From positions 62,001 to 126,000 of the forward strand of contig JBANDB010000009.1 of the NCBI GenBank assembly GCA_037576215.1: DNA of 64,000 nucleotides, written 5' to 3'. A program made the translations under genes and the position numbers. Positions 43,393 to 54,665 of this stretch are shown here, one piece after another. Positions within the stretch are counted from its first letter, which is position 1. Each line of letters opens with the position of its first letter. The notes under the pieces were generated by a model that ran no database searches, had not been told where the DNA came from, and saw only the letters and a list, made by a program, of their open reading frames with translations. The stretch is from Armillaria gallica (lineage: Eukaryota > Basidiomycota > Agaricomycetes > Agaricales > Physalacriaceae).

Positions 43393-46300
43393 TTGAAGCT
43401 TCAAGCACCTAAAATTGAGAGAGATTACCACAATGTATGTCTTGTCAACTGGAACAGTGATATAACGATACTAACAGACAGCAGGAAAATACTCTGCCTG
43501 GCATGTAACGAGATGATCAACATCGGCGCTGCCGGTCCAAATGCTCTCAGGGTCCATCAGGGAAAAGAGAAGTGTAAAGAGACACAGAGAAGAAAGGTGT
43601 CCCACACAAAACAGAGGTCCATATTTGACATGCTTCCAAAGCCCAAACCAAAGGCACCTGTAGTCCCCTCATTGCTTTCAGCACTGAAGAAAATCCTGCA
43701 GACTATACCCACCGTGAAAGAGACACCAGGACCATCAGAGAATTTGGCTTGCTCCAGCTTGGAATCAGATTCACTTCGCAGCTATCAGCCCTGTTCAGCA
43801 GCCCTGCAACTTCTCAAAACATTTTGTTTGCATATTGATGCACTCCCAGACGACGGCAGTAACAAGGAAGATAACACCAAGTTGTTGGCATATGCTGGTG
43901 ACCCGTCCAGTTATATCTTCATTGAAGAAGGAGAAGATGCCTGGGAGACCTGGGACCCAATACTCAATGGTCTCTTGCAGTGGAGTGAAGCCAACCTTAA
44001 GGTCTTGATCCGTCCTGGTGAGAAGGGAACCATCATCATCTATAGGCTTCTCAAACATCTGGTGGAGAAGCACAAGATTAGAATAGGGCTTATTGAAGGA
44101 AAGATAGAGCATCTACTCACAACAATGAAACAAATGTGCATTATAGCTGCCCATGGGGTTTCGGCATGCTAACATGAATCATAGGCATCCTATAGAAATG
44201 GCTTCCTTCACCATCACTTCGGGGAACATCAGCGCAGTCCAGCCAGAATGTACGATCGTACCTGCGAGTCAACTGTTATCACCTTTGGCCCCTCCTATTG
44301 ACGTTGATGCCCTACCTGACATTGAAGCAGACCGTCTACATCCACCGGATCTACCTCATTCAAAGCAGCCTCAACTCTGCCCAGGCATCGAGTGTATGCC
44401 AAAGTGCAGCAATCATACAGTGTACCCGTTTGGTATGCATGAAGTTTGCGGAGATCCTTGGGACTATTCAGTGATTGCAGGACGCTTATTCATTCACTCC
44501 CGTACTTGCCAAAGAATTCTCACTGGCAAGATTGAGCTTTGCATCAGCTGCCAGGATCTAGCTGAAGATTGGCAGTTGAAGCTTGTACAGCAGTGAATGG
44601 AAGATGGAGTCCATGCAAGCACACCATTGGGATATCATGGAATTGGTGCTCTCCAGGCTATCGTTTGTAAGAAGCAGATTGCAATACAAAGTCTCTGACT
44701 ACATGGCTTGAATAATGTCAGGAGACTGGTTCGAAAGAAAGCTGAGCTCAACCACCATAAGCTCTGGATGATGGCCATTGGTAGTGGAAAGGTTGAGCGA
44801 GTCAAATGACTTGTTCAAGTGGGCTTAAAGCGAGGGATGGGAGTTAAAGCGCTGCTGCAGTTGTATGACTGAGTGGCAATGAAGATTTATAGGCCAAGAA
44901 GCTATACTGAGGAGGATGACATGCAGGCTCTGCTACTATGGAGGTTAGGTGGTGACCATGTGGCAGGGATGGCTCACAAAGCTCTTTCGCTCCCTGCAGT
45001 TGGAACTGTTCATCCTCAAACTGTTGTCCCTCCGATTCAGGCTTCAGTAGGCATGCCACAATTTTCCGAAATTCAATGAAACATACAGTCTTCCTTCCAA
45101 GCCATCAAAGATGTTATTCATCAGAAAAGAGTTGTCCATCAGATGTTGATGCTTGACGAGCTAAAATGTGAATGTCACCCTTGGTGGTGTCCCAAAAGCA
45201 ATCATGTCCTTGGCATATGTCGAGAGCATAGCATGCAGATTAGCCTTGAGTTCAAATCCAAGAATGAGGTGTTGCTTTTGATGGAGGCACTGGAGGAAGA
45301 CAAGGTTCATCTGGCATCAGAAGTGAGTCACATGTTACATTCACAGGTTTCTGATAGCTTATGACATATCAGGTGACAGTAGGAGCCATTGGCCTAATGT
45401 CAGGTGAATCCTGAATATACAGTGCACATCCTGTTCTGCTCTCTGGCTCTTGTAAAGCAGAGAAAGGCATAGATCATGCAAAATTAATTGAGACAATGGT
45501 TAAAGCTGCTGCTGAGACTGGTATTCAGACCATCTGCATTGCATCAGATGGCGAAGCTTGCCATGGCGAGGCCCTCGTGTGACTGACATTCAAGCAGTCA
45601 CTACCCCCAACTTCCCCTATTTATCTGGTTCTTTCAAAACTTCGCTTTCTTAATCTTGAAGTTGGAGATGATGATATTACTGCAGACAAGGACTATAAGC
45701 ATGTCTTCAAATGGCTACGAAATCTGTCTCTTTGTGACGCTGGCTTCAAGGTCAATGGTGTACATATTAAACCAACTGTCATTTGCTCTCACTTTGCATC
45801 CAACGGCCTTTTGACTGGCCGACTGAGCAATTTGTTCAAACCTGATGATAAACAGGATGTCAAGCTCACATACGACTTCCTCAAAGAGACTTGGTCACTC
45901 CCCAAAGTTCCTGAGGCTACAGCAAATTCATGGCCAGGATTTACATCTACCAGAGATGCATTGCAGACAATGGGGGACCTCTTTTGACATCTCATCATGC
46001 CTTACATTTGCGTTGACCTATCCCTTTCTGAGCAGTTAGAGCATTTGAGCGCAACAGTGCATCCCATACTTGGCTTGTATGTGGAGAACAATGCACATAC
46101 AAGGTTAATGCCCAGTCAGCTCTTCCTTGATATCGGCATTATGATCAAGAACATCTTCATCTCCATTGCAAAGACTCAGGTTGATGACCCTGAGGCTCAA
46201 TTCTGGTTGATCCTCCTGGGTACAGACCACTTGGAAGAATTGTTCAGAATTCTTCGTACCATGATTGGCAATGATGCCAACCTTGATGTTGTGCAACTCG

Positions 46301-48615
46301 CAGATCGTGTTACCAATGCTACAGAGGTTTTGACAATCTTTGCGAAATATCCACACTGGGATAAACCACCTCATCAATTGAAGCTGCCAGTCCTCTCAAA
46401 GGATGGGTTATCCATTCATGATCATGTCGACCATTTGAAGCCAACATCCTGGAGGGGCAATGTACACATAGCCAATGTTGATCTACAGACATGTTGGCTT
46501 ATGGGACGAAGAATGGCGGAGGAAGCTCACCCTTTCTTGAAGTTGGTTCTTGATAATCTTCCATCAAATGCGGATATTCTTCATCCGTTCGGGGTTGATA
46601 TGATCAAGGCACATCGCAACGATATTGATGACACATGGGAGTCAGGAACAGATACTCCTACTGAGACACTGACACCAGTCCAGCCACGTGAAACAGATCT
46701 CGAGGATGCCATTGCCGAGGAAGAAGATTTCAATGGAGTCTCTGGTATCTGTCACCCAAAATACCAGCCATGTTTTGACATTGACAGCAAGCAAGTGTAC
46801 AAGGCTCGTTGCCTTAAGCATGCTTTTGCAATGTACCACACGCCAAACTCGACGGATCGCTTGAAACATGTTGCAAATATCCCACGCTACGCTCTGAAGC
46901 AAGATCAGTATCATACAACCGATGCTGTCGACCACGATTGTGAGTCTGACAATTGCCTCACAATTGATGCCACTATCGTAACATTACTTCGATGCAAAGA
47001 CCATCTGTTCCTTGGCATTGGTGAGGTGATAGATCTCACGTACCAAAATCAGCACTGCTCGCAGTTACCACTGGCTACCCTCAAGGATTCAACAGCCTTC
47101 GTTGATTACCAGCTCTTATTCCTAATTTGTACGACAACTGAAGACGATCCTACATCTACATATGACTGGAGGTGGTTGTTTAAGCAAGGCTTGTCACACC
47201 GCGTTCCAGGCTGACTGGTACAAACAATTAATCCGGATATCTGCACATGCACAGTTGGAAAGCCATACTATGTCTTTGAGAGTACTGTTTTATGGGCATT
47301 CAGTATGTTGCTACTGGAAGAGATGATGGCGGAGGACAGTCCATTGTTGCCTACTGTCAATGCCACAGCAGACTTTCTGTACCGGGAGGAAGAGGGGAAA
47401 GCTTGCTTTGTCTGCGAGAACGATGGAAAAGAGCATGAACTTCTTATTTCAGCAGAGAAACGATGCACATACTGTACTCCAGAGGTCGCACTGCCAAAAT
47501 CTGCTCCGCGGCTACTCGAGCATATGGGTGCACACATTCTCCATGACACTAACATCAACTGAAGCCTTGAACCTTGCGGTCTGTGCCTTCGACCATCTCC
47601 AATCTGTAATTTCTACCTGAAACGAACATCAGGGACATCTCATGGCGTTCAAGTAGACAAGAGGAAATCGACATGCACTAACATGATACCCTTTTCCTAC
47701 AAGGTTGCTGTGGTCTCCTCCAGCAATGGGCCATGTTCTAATGTGCCTATGACCTGTCCTGAATGTCCAGAAAGATCCCGAGCAGTCTGGAGGTACAACT
47801 TGGTCGCACATATGCGTAACAAGCACCTGCATGTCTCCTCAAACAAGTACATGGAGGATTGGACACTTGCGACACTTGAGGAGAGTCTGATGAAAAATAT
47901 ATAGTTAGCACACCACAGTAAGAAACAGGACCGGACCTCAAAGGGAAAAGCAAAAGGGGCTCTGGTAATCTCAGAGGCTCACAGCTCGGCATTGGCACTT
48001 GGGTATGTCATCAGCACATTTTTGAGTAGCCTCTAACATTCAGATGAGCAGGGAGAAAACAGATGAAGATGAGATGGACAAAATAGAAGCACCGCAGGAT
48101 GAGTTGGAGGAGGATTTACTACTAGCTCGAAACAATGGTAGGCGTCACCAAGTGATTGAGGATTCCGATGAAGAAGATATTAAAGCTGGAGAGATAGTAT
48201 ATGAGGAAGGTCATGAAAATGAATCAGTGACAGTAAGCAACATACCTATAGCCCAGGAAATGATATTAAAACTGTTCTTTCATAGATAGAAAATCCGGAT
48301 GACATGGTGATCCCTTTCACAGAAGTGCCGATGACTTGAAGTGGGCGAGCAAGGAGAGCAAGGGACTTGGATGCAATTTTACAGGCTTGCATGTGTGGTG
48401 AAGCAATCGACGGAGACCAGATCAATGATAGTGTTATCGCATGCAGGCAGGAAGGCTGTGAAACAGGTTTAGTAGGTGGCCTCCTTCATGTTTGCATGCT
48501 CTCATCTCATGCTGAACAGTACCATCTCACTTGTGTTGGTCTTGGGCGATGTTCCAACAGTTGGTCTTGTGAATCATGCAGTGCTGCATGCCTGGGGAAG
48601 AGAAGGAGACGATGA
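43393..48615 (+). pseudogene. large P-like/THAP9-type transposase-like gene, riddled with TGA stops
   Basis: Segments: 43393-44172 in one frame, with a zinc-binding pattern CLAC...VHQGKEKC; 44153-45322 in a second frame; a clean intron 45323-45372; then 45373-48002 in one frame, and 48044-48615 in pieces. Motifs in order: YPFGMHE with Cys pairs (44430s-44560), ASDGE (45541-45555), DYKHVFKWLRN (45691-45723), LLGTDHLEELFRILRTMIGN (46213-46272), a Cys-rich EPCGLCLRPSPIC (47569 on), CPECPERSRAVWRYNL with two His (47758-47835), an acidic segment, and a C-terminal PHD-like finger (CMCG, ACRQEGCE, YHLTC, SWSCESC). The D / D..H..K..RN / E-helix order resembles the RNase-H catalytic core of P-element and THAP9 transposases. 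Interrupting stops: TGA at 44594, 44696, 44807, 44870, 45077, 45412, 45580, 45985, 47212, 47560, 48337, and one TAG at 47902. I remember similar proteins in Agaricomycetes annotated as hypothetical. A KDZ transposase was considered but the motifs differ. Confidence 0.7.
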
Positions 48616-48817
48616 ACAGTGCAAGCAGGTGGTACGGCATATGGTATTATGTAATGACCCTGATACGGTATGTTTATCTGAATGTGGTATGTTATTCCCA
48701 TGGTGGTCGGTCGGTCATCCGCTCGAGGGCTTAAAAAATAAATAGACATGATGTACTTTATTAAAAATTTTGAGACCCCTTGTTTTGTCTTTCTCAAACA
48801 TGGAAAAGTTGTGAATA

Positions 48818-48835
48818 AGTGGGAATCGGACTCCA
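48818..48835 (-). repeat. remnant tRNA-like B box beside R1 copy 3
   Basis: GTGGGAATCGGACTCC on the plus strand is one base off the B-box complement seen in the S1 family (GTGGGAATCGAACTCC at 20215). The R1 start lies 50 bases to the right. Confidence 0.35.
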
Positions 48836-48880
48836 GAGAGAGTAAATCACAGTCAATAGACACAAGCAAAGAGATTTCAA

Positions 48881-50490
48881 TTCGGGCTGGACTCCCGTCC
48901 AGTGCGTATGTGGCATTATTTGCATCCATTGATCTTGCCTATTCTTCACCAAAACTTTCATCTAGTGTATCTTCAGCTGGCGTGCAATTTATACCTGTTG
49001 ACAGACCCATGCCTGGTGATAGACTTAGAATGTGACAGAGGACCTAATTCTATGGTTTGCTCATGCTTTGAAACCATCAATTTAGGGAAAGGATTCAGGA
49101 AGGATGGTGACCGGGACATTTGGTGCATGATACTCAGGCATCTGGAACAGAGAGCTGATGAGTTTAACAGTTTTTGGGAAACGGCTGACAATGCGAGTAC
49201 ACTCAAATTATTTCAACCTCCTTGACTTATAGAAAGGAATGGCTGATGCTCTCAGAAGTGACAGAAGCCTAGCCAGACATTTAACCAATTCACAAGATCC
49301 CTCGTAGTGCATGCAGCTGCCAGAGCAATAATGACTTCTTAAAATCCAATACTTACCCATTATCTCTCAACCTTCTGGTAGCCCTGTAGTCTTCATGTCA
49401 CTGCACATTCCTTCATCTGGACGCCTCCTTCTTCCATAGCACCTCACGTCACTATACCTTACATCAATTCCCACCACTCATAGCATGACGGCTACACTGC
49501 CGCAGAGAATCTCATGCTCCTTGTATGTTATATCTTACTGGCTCCTTCTCTTGCTCATGCATCTTTAGCATCTGGCCATTCCATTCTTGCTAGCAATGCA
49601 CAATGAATGTAATGTCACTTTGCAGGAAACCCAGGGGCTGTGTGCCAGAGGACAGGTCTTCCGGTTTGCGTCGATTTCTTCTGGTGCAGACATAGTTGAA
49701 CTATATATAGATACATGTCCCCAGCATAGCCTAAGGTGTTGAAACGAATGTCAACCTTCCCCATCAATACACTTTGGTTGCTTCATGTTAGAATTGAAGG
49801 AAACCACTGCATATATACGCATCAGTTGGGGAGAATGAGTTCACTTCAGCTCTGTGCGCTTCATGACTTGGCGGCGAGGTGTGGTGATGGAATCGTATGT
49901 CTGTCTTTTTGTCTCAACAGCTTGATGTCCTTCTGACACATGATTATAGCATAAATTCATGTAACTACCGTGTTGAATATGAATGGATCTCCATCTCAGC
50001 AGGAAGTGTCAGGCAATAAGAACACCCTGTTCTCTTGGGTACCATCGTCTGTTTGTTGGAGGTGTGACTAGGTGACAAGACCTCCTCATCACTTGCACAA
50101 TCCATAGGAATGAGCCGCACTGATTGCACTCGCACAAAACCAATCCCAGTTTTGCTTTTCGGCTATTATCCTTGTGGCGTCTTCTTTCTCAGTGTCATCA
50201 CCCCCTGCCAATCCAAATCCTCATTTCTAGCTGCCCCAGCTATAGCTCAGAAGCCTAAACCTTCGACGTCTTTATTCTTTACCAATGGCTGTACATATCA
50301 GGGCGACAGCATACGGTATCTGCACTCTTCAGATAGCGATATATCCACCGTATCTGCTCCCATGTCATGGATTTTTCCACCATTGTCATGTCTCTCCCTG
50401 AACTATCAGCATAATTGCCTCATTGACGAATAATGTGCATGTCATATTGGGCCAGTTTAACCGAACGATGGAGTTTCTTCTCCGTATAGC
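48881..50490 (+). repeat. repeat unit R1, copy 3 (long form, CpG-poor)
   Basis: Full-length collinear match to 27060-28640, beginning TTCGGGCTGGACTCCCG. Many CpGs of the other copies are TG or CA here. For the homologous 70 bases at 11991-12060, 27637 on and 49481 on, I count 7, 4 and 2 CpGs. The short frame 48902-49225 contains ILRHLEQRADEFNSFWETAD, similar in position to part of 11564-11923 (RRLEWRADVINSSWETVRN), so R1 may once have coded. Confidence 0.7.
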
Positions 50491-51514
50491 AGTTCAGTGA
50501 TCACTAGGTGCTGTTTAGCTGTGGATTTCTGGGCAATAGTCGTCATGCTGAAGAGTACGCATGGGTCTACATTGTCTTGAGGTCTTGGCAGAGTAACAGC
50601 CTTAGTAAAGACAGTCTGTAGTTGCTGTAGCTGCAATTGTTGTAGCTGGGAGGGTACTTGCATCAATCACATCATTTCATTAAGTGATCAATGGGCATGT
50701 CAGCTAGTGCTTCTGAGTGATGTGGCAACTTTATATTGGAATGATTGTCAATCAAAGGTGCCTTGCCATGATGGAATATGGGATTCATGATGCATAATGA
50801 GATGGGATGAATAGCAAGGCACGTGAAGAGTAGTTGCTGTAGGGTGAAAGTGGTATTGCCATGTGTGGAATTATTGGTTTACTGAAAGGCCATTGAAGGG
50901 ACAGCAACATTAATTAGCAGGGAAAACCTGTGAATTCTGAGTGTACAGAGCCTAGAGGCTCATCAATGATGTACAAACCATTTGCCTATACTACTCTAGC
51001 TTGTTTTTTGATTCCCAGTCAATATTGACTGTTCAATCACCAACACTGGGATCACGTTGAATATCCTCACTAAGTTTTTTAGAGTGGAGGGGAGGGGAGG
51101 GGACTGTGATTCCCAGGGAATGCCATTGTGTTGAACTTCTCCAAGTCTTATGGCTTTGTCATGACATCCCAAAAGCCAAATGTTCTGCAAGACCTGACAC
51201 TTAATCATTGAATGCATATCCCTCTATGGGTATCATTCCAGGTACAGCTCTGGCCAATGCTCATGTCCTCATTCATCTGTGTGCATGCTCAGCTTTCAGC
51301 TGACACAAATCCTGGATGTTTTCATGCCAGGGCAGCTGGGTAGGTTGACCTGCCCAGGTGAGAATACGTCCTTCATCATGCCAGTTCTGTTGGGTACATT
51401 AGAAACCTTCGAGAATGTTTAGCCATAGTGCGTTATACAGCTCGGTGCTTTAGTGTTTCATAATTTGACTTGCATTATTGGTCCTGGCCTTTGGCTTCAG
51501 GGGCAAGGTGAAGG
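50491..51514. other. no gene recognised
   Basis: Contains a Gln-rich minus frame (50457-50666) created by small CTGCAA-type repeats and a G-rich GGAGGGGAGGGGAGGGG at 51088-51104. Otherwise featureless. Confidence 0.35.
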
Positions 51515-51900
51515 TCTTGAAGTACTTCCACCTGTGTGTCCATAGAGAAAAGGTATCTCATCTGGTGGTAAAATTACAACTAGTAAGTTCCCCCCAGATG
51601 TAAGCCATCTATTTGTTGCTGACTCGCATCTCTTCATGTAGCATAGTAGTCTTGGTATGTACTTGGTAAGTTTTCTATTCTTAATACCGTTCTTGGCTGA
51701 CACCTTATACATTACAGTGCAACCGCCATCATCTACTGTTATTTGCGGTGAAATGGTACGCCGTTAACATATCCCGGGTGATTCTCCTTATGTTCCCTAT
51801 GACTTGCCCTTTTCCTAATGAGGATGATAGTCCAGAAACAACAAGCTATGTGAAGACTGTGACATGAACACATGTCCAGCGAGCATTTCAGTCCTGTAAA
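51515..51900. repeat. repeat unit R5a, copy 2
   Basis: Homologous to 14175-14760 (TTGA.GT.CTTCCACC, GTAGCATAGTAG, CATTACAGTGCAACCGCCATC, AATGAGGATGATAGTCC, ACATGTCC.GCGAGCATTTC). On the minus strand CSLDMCSCHSLHIACC and ASHREHK match copy 1. R5b does not follow here; it is found at 62870. Confidence 0.55.
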
Positions 51901-52159
51901 TTCTTTTCTGGTGTTATAGCAGGTTTGGACTGACTGGTTCCATCTTGTAGGGTGTTGAGGATTGTGAAGGAGTTGTGTAGCTATGTGATGCCACATGCAT
52001 TGTTATGATTACCTAGAGGTAAATTGACATTGGCAGAATTTGTGGGCACATATGTCTGATGGGAAAGACATCCAAACACGTCATAGCCTGAACTCAAGGT
52101 TAAGAAGACTCTCTACAGGTAGTATGTCCTTATGACTATTTTTTGGTTCTAGTATGGAT

Positions 52160-52480
52160 TTCATTCTTATTCCCTTCATAAGTTCCTTGAAACTCCATTC
52201 AGGTCACCCTCACTGCATAAAAATTTGAGTATTTTTACTCAGAAATATATTAAAAATATACAAAGTTTCTTTTGAGTAAAATTTCTGAGAAATTAGTAAA
52301 AATATTTAGAATATTTCACTGTATTTTGCAGATTTTGTATAAAACAGTGAAAAATTCAAAAAATTTTCAGTACTTTTTTCAGAAAAGAAACTGCAAAGAA
52401 ATTTTGAATATTTTCTCTATTTTCATAGGTACAAAAACATTGGCTTTTGTCCAGTGCCTGCATTATAACTTGTGATTGAT
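52160..52480. other. very AT-rich tract
   Basis: About 80 per cent A+T with repeated AAAATTT, ATATTT and TTTTCAG-like words. No CpG for long runs. It shows no ORF of merit and no obvious tandem unit. Confidence 0.5.
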
Positions 52481-52546
52481 GTTTTTATGACACAAATCTT
52501 CCAAAAAATGTGTATTACCAGAAGAAACTGTAGCAAATATTACAGA

Positions 52547-53830
52547 CTAAAAACCAATTAATCCAGGATGAAGAAGATTGAAAAATAGTAACAAGAAACA
52601 ATTTTGAGAAGCAGCCAGAAAATGAGTAACAATCCTATCTAAGACAGTGTTTACAACATCCCAAGAGTATCCATCCAACGATGAAGAATTTGGCAACACC
52701 CAGTCATTCTCATAATGAACATTCTGTGCCCTAACACACTGAGGCATGAACATCAGACTAATCGGACTCTTCGCAAGCTCCTCATAAATCTTCTTGTAGC
52801 GTACACAAACCTCACATCCACTTGCTCTATCCAACCATGTTCTCAAAGACTGATATACTGGACTAAGGAAGGTAATGTATCATCTGTATCTCAGGATGTT
52901 GCCAGATGAAGCATTCAGGGTCTCCCTTAGCACCATGCTGAATCCACAAACAGCACGAACCTTTTGTAGAACTACAAATCAAGATTCTCCTCTGAGAATG
53001 TTACCTTTCTTCAGCATAGGATACCCACAAGAATCTCCCAAATGTTGCTTTGAAAGCTCACTGTCTTCAGCATGATGTTCCTTCAAATTAAAGATAGCCC
53101 AACAATGCTTCATCTAAGGGGCCACAAATATCAGGGCACTGGAGTAGTAGATCTGTACCCTCCAAAGATGCCTGGCTGTCTGGCAAAATAAGAATGACCT
53201 CTTTGCTTTGAAAAAGTCACGATGGCAGTCATCTCGGAAAAAAGCTGGATTGAAAAAGGCTCAACATATGCTGGTAATACGCATAAAGTATGTCAGCCAC
53301 TGTTCTCGTGGTTGGGTAGGAGAGATGCCATCAAGGATAACCTCGAAGACCTTTCTGAGCATAGCATGATTATCGCCTCCTGTATAGTGGTGAGCAAAGG
53401 TGATGATGTCAATGGATCTCTCGACACATCTGTTCATGGCTGGATGCCAAGCCAACAAAGCTTGGAGAAGGCTCTCCAGACACTCGAACCCCCTCATGGC
53501 AAGGAAATATCTTCTTAGGGTAAACCTTTCAGGAGGAAACAATTCTAAAGATGATCCATAATGCAATCTATAATATTCTTAGCATCCTCAAACACATCTA
53601 CCCATCCTCTTTTGGCTAGCACACTACTCTGGGAGGCAAGGGCAAAGTGACAAACAGCTAGGAACCAAGTCATGTAGTTATGTTCCATCTGGTCAGCCAC
53701 ACCTCTATTTGTTGTGATATAGAGTGTGGAGGTTTGGGTTATGAGAGAGGCAGCAACAGGCATTTTATCTGAATAGTCGTCAGTGTCATGGACGAGATCT
53801 GATTTAAGAATGAGAGAGTTTTGCTTGATT
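52547..53830 (-). pseudogene. fossil gene, unrecognised family
   Basis: Protein-like segments follow one another on the minus strand: LVHDTDDYSDKMPVAASL and EHNYMTWFLAVCHFALASQ (to 53545), then after a frame change ELFPPERFTLRRYFLAMRGF and RSIDIITFAHHYTGGDNHAM (to about 53270), then with stops FNLKEHHAEDSELSKQHLGD near 53050, and finally RTWLDRASGCEVCVRYKKIY with ISLMFMPQCVRAQNVHYEND (52847 to 52547). Order and lack of overlap suggest one original protein of some 400 residues. I do not recognise it. Confidence 0.45.
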
Positions 53831-54061
53831 TATCTTCAACTGAGTACTCATCTGTTGGCAGTGAGTTACTTTTGGAGGGTCATGGTCACTCTATGACATT
53901 GAGAGTTCCTAAGAGACAGGTGCTAGGGATCATGTGACTGATAAGGAGAATCAGTCAATGAACATACTGGAGGAAAGTATTGAGCACATACCTCCATATG
54001 TTTGTCATGTACAATTCGTGATAATGGTACTCCAAATATGTGGCATTTTGTGGGTTATATA

Positions 54062-54172
54062 GAATTAACTTTAAAAAGGGTAACTGCTAGAGAAAGATGC
54101 AACATGCAGGAGGCTAAGTGAAGAGCTGAGCAGTGGTATGTAATAGGAAGGACTGGCTGGTCTTCCATAGCA
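54062..54172. repeat. isolated R3 head with tRNA-like remnant
   Basis: GATGCAACATGCAGG...GGCTAAGTGAAGAG followed by AATAGGAAGGACTGGCTGGTCTTCC is a CpG-poor version of the junction at 29680-29755 (GAGACGCAACACCCAAGC ... GGAAGGACGGGCCGGTCTTCC). The rest of R3 does not follow here. Confidence 0.45.
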
Positions 54173-54339
54173 TGTACACGACTCTATAATCCTAGTAGGG
54201 CCCACTCCAGGGAAATGCCTGCTACTTTAGATTTATGAAGCAAACAGTAGTCGAATTATTCATATGTATTCCACACCAATGTTATGCAAGACCATCATAA
54301 ATTACAATAACTTGTTACATATAAATGAACATTATAACC

Positions 54340-54665
54340 CTACATAGAGGTAGTCACACTGAACTGTTCAATTGATGTCTTCAGATCTTTGTCAAACTTA
54401 TCCATGAGAGCAATAATCTCTCTTGTACATTCTTTCTGTTTTGACAATCAATTCTGATTCCAAACATGATATAATGCCAGATCTGTCTTGTTAATGGCAT
54501 GGCCCACACCAATAGCAATGACTTTCCTCAAGTTAGGGCGGTGCAATACCAGAGTGTTAGAGATATGTTCTTCACAATGGTGATCTGGTGCGAGATCAGT
54601 AGATAGAGCAAGAGGAATTGTGTTGGAGCCACTCAGGACAGAATCAGGTCTTTCAAGTCATAATC
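54340..54665 (-). pseudogene. fossil C-terminal coding segment
   Basis: About 108 codons in one frame ending at a stop at 54340-54342: DHHCEEHISNTLVLHRPNLR, then KVIAIGVGHAINKTDLALYH and CTREIIALMDKFDKDLKTSI. A TGA at 54448 is the only interruption. Further protein-like pieces lie upstream on the same strand (for example LIELCDIIAHMDNKALLRVR near 55060), so the gene may have reached 55.7 kb. Family not recognised. Confidence 0.4.

Noticed and set aside
43393..48615. KDZ-type transposon (known to be common in basidiomycetes)
   Set aside because: The order of motifs (SDGE, D..H..K..RN, LEELF) fits P-like transposases better. I saw no KDZ signature.
50457..50666. Gln-rich peptide
   Set aside because: It is generated by small CTGCAA/GTTGTAGCTG repeats and has no start context or splice support.
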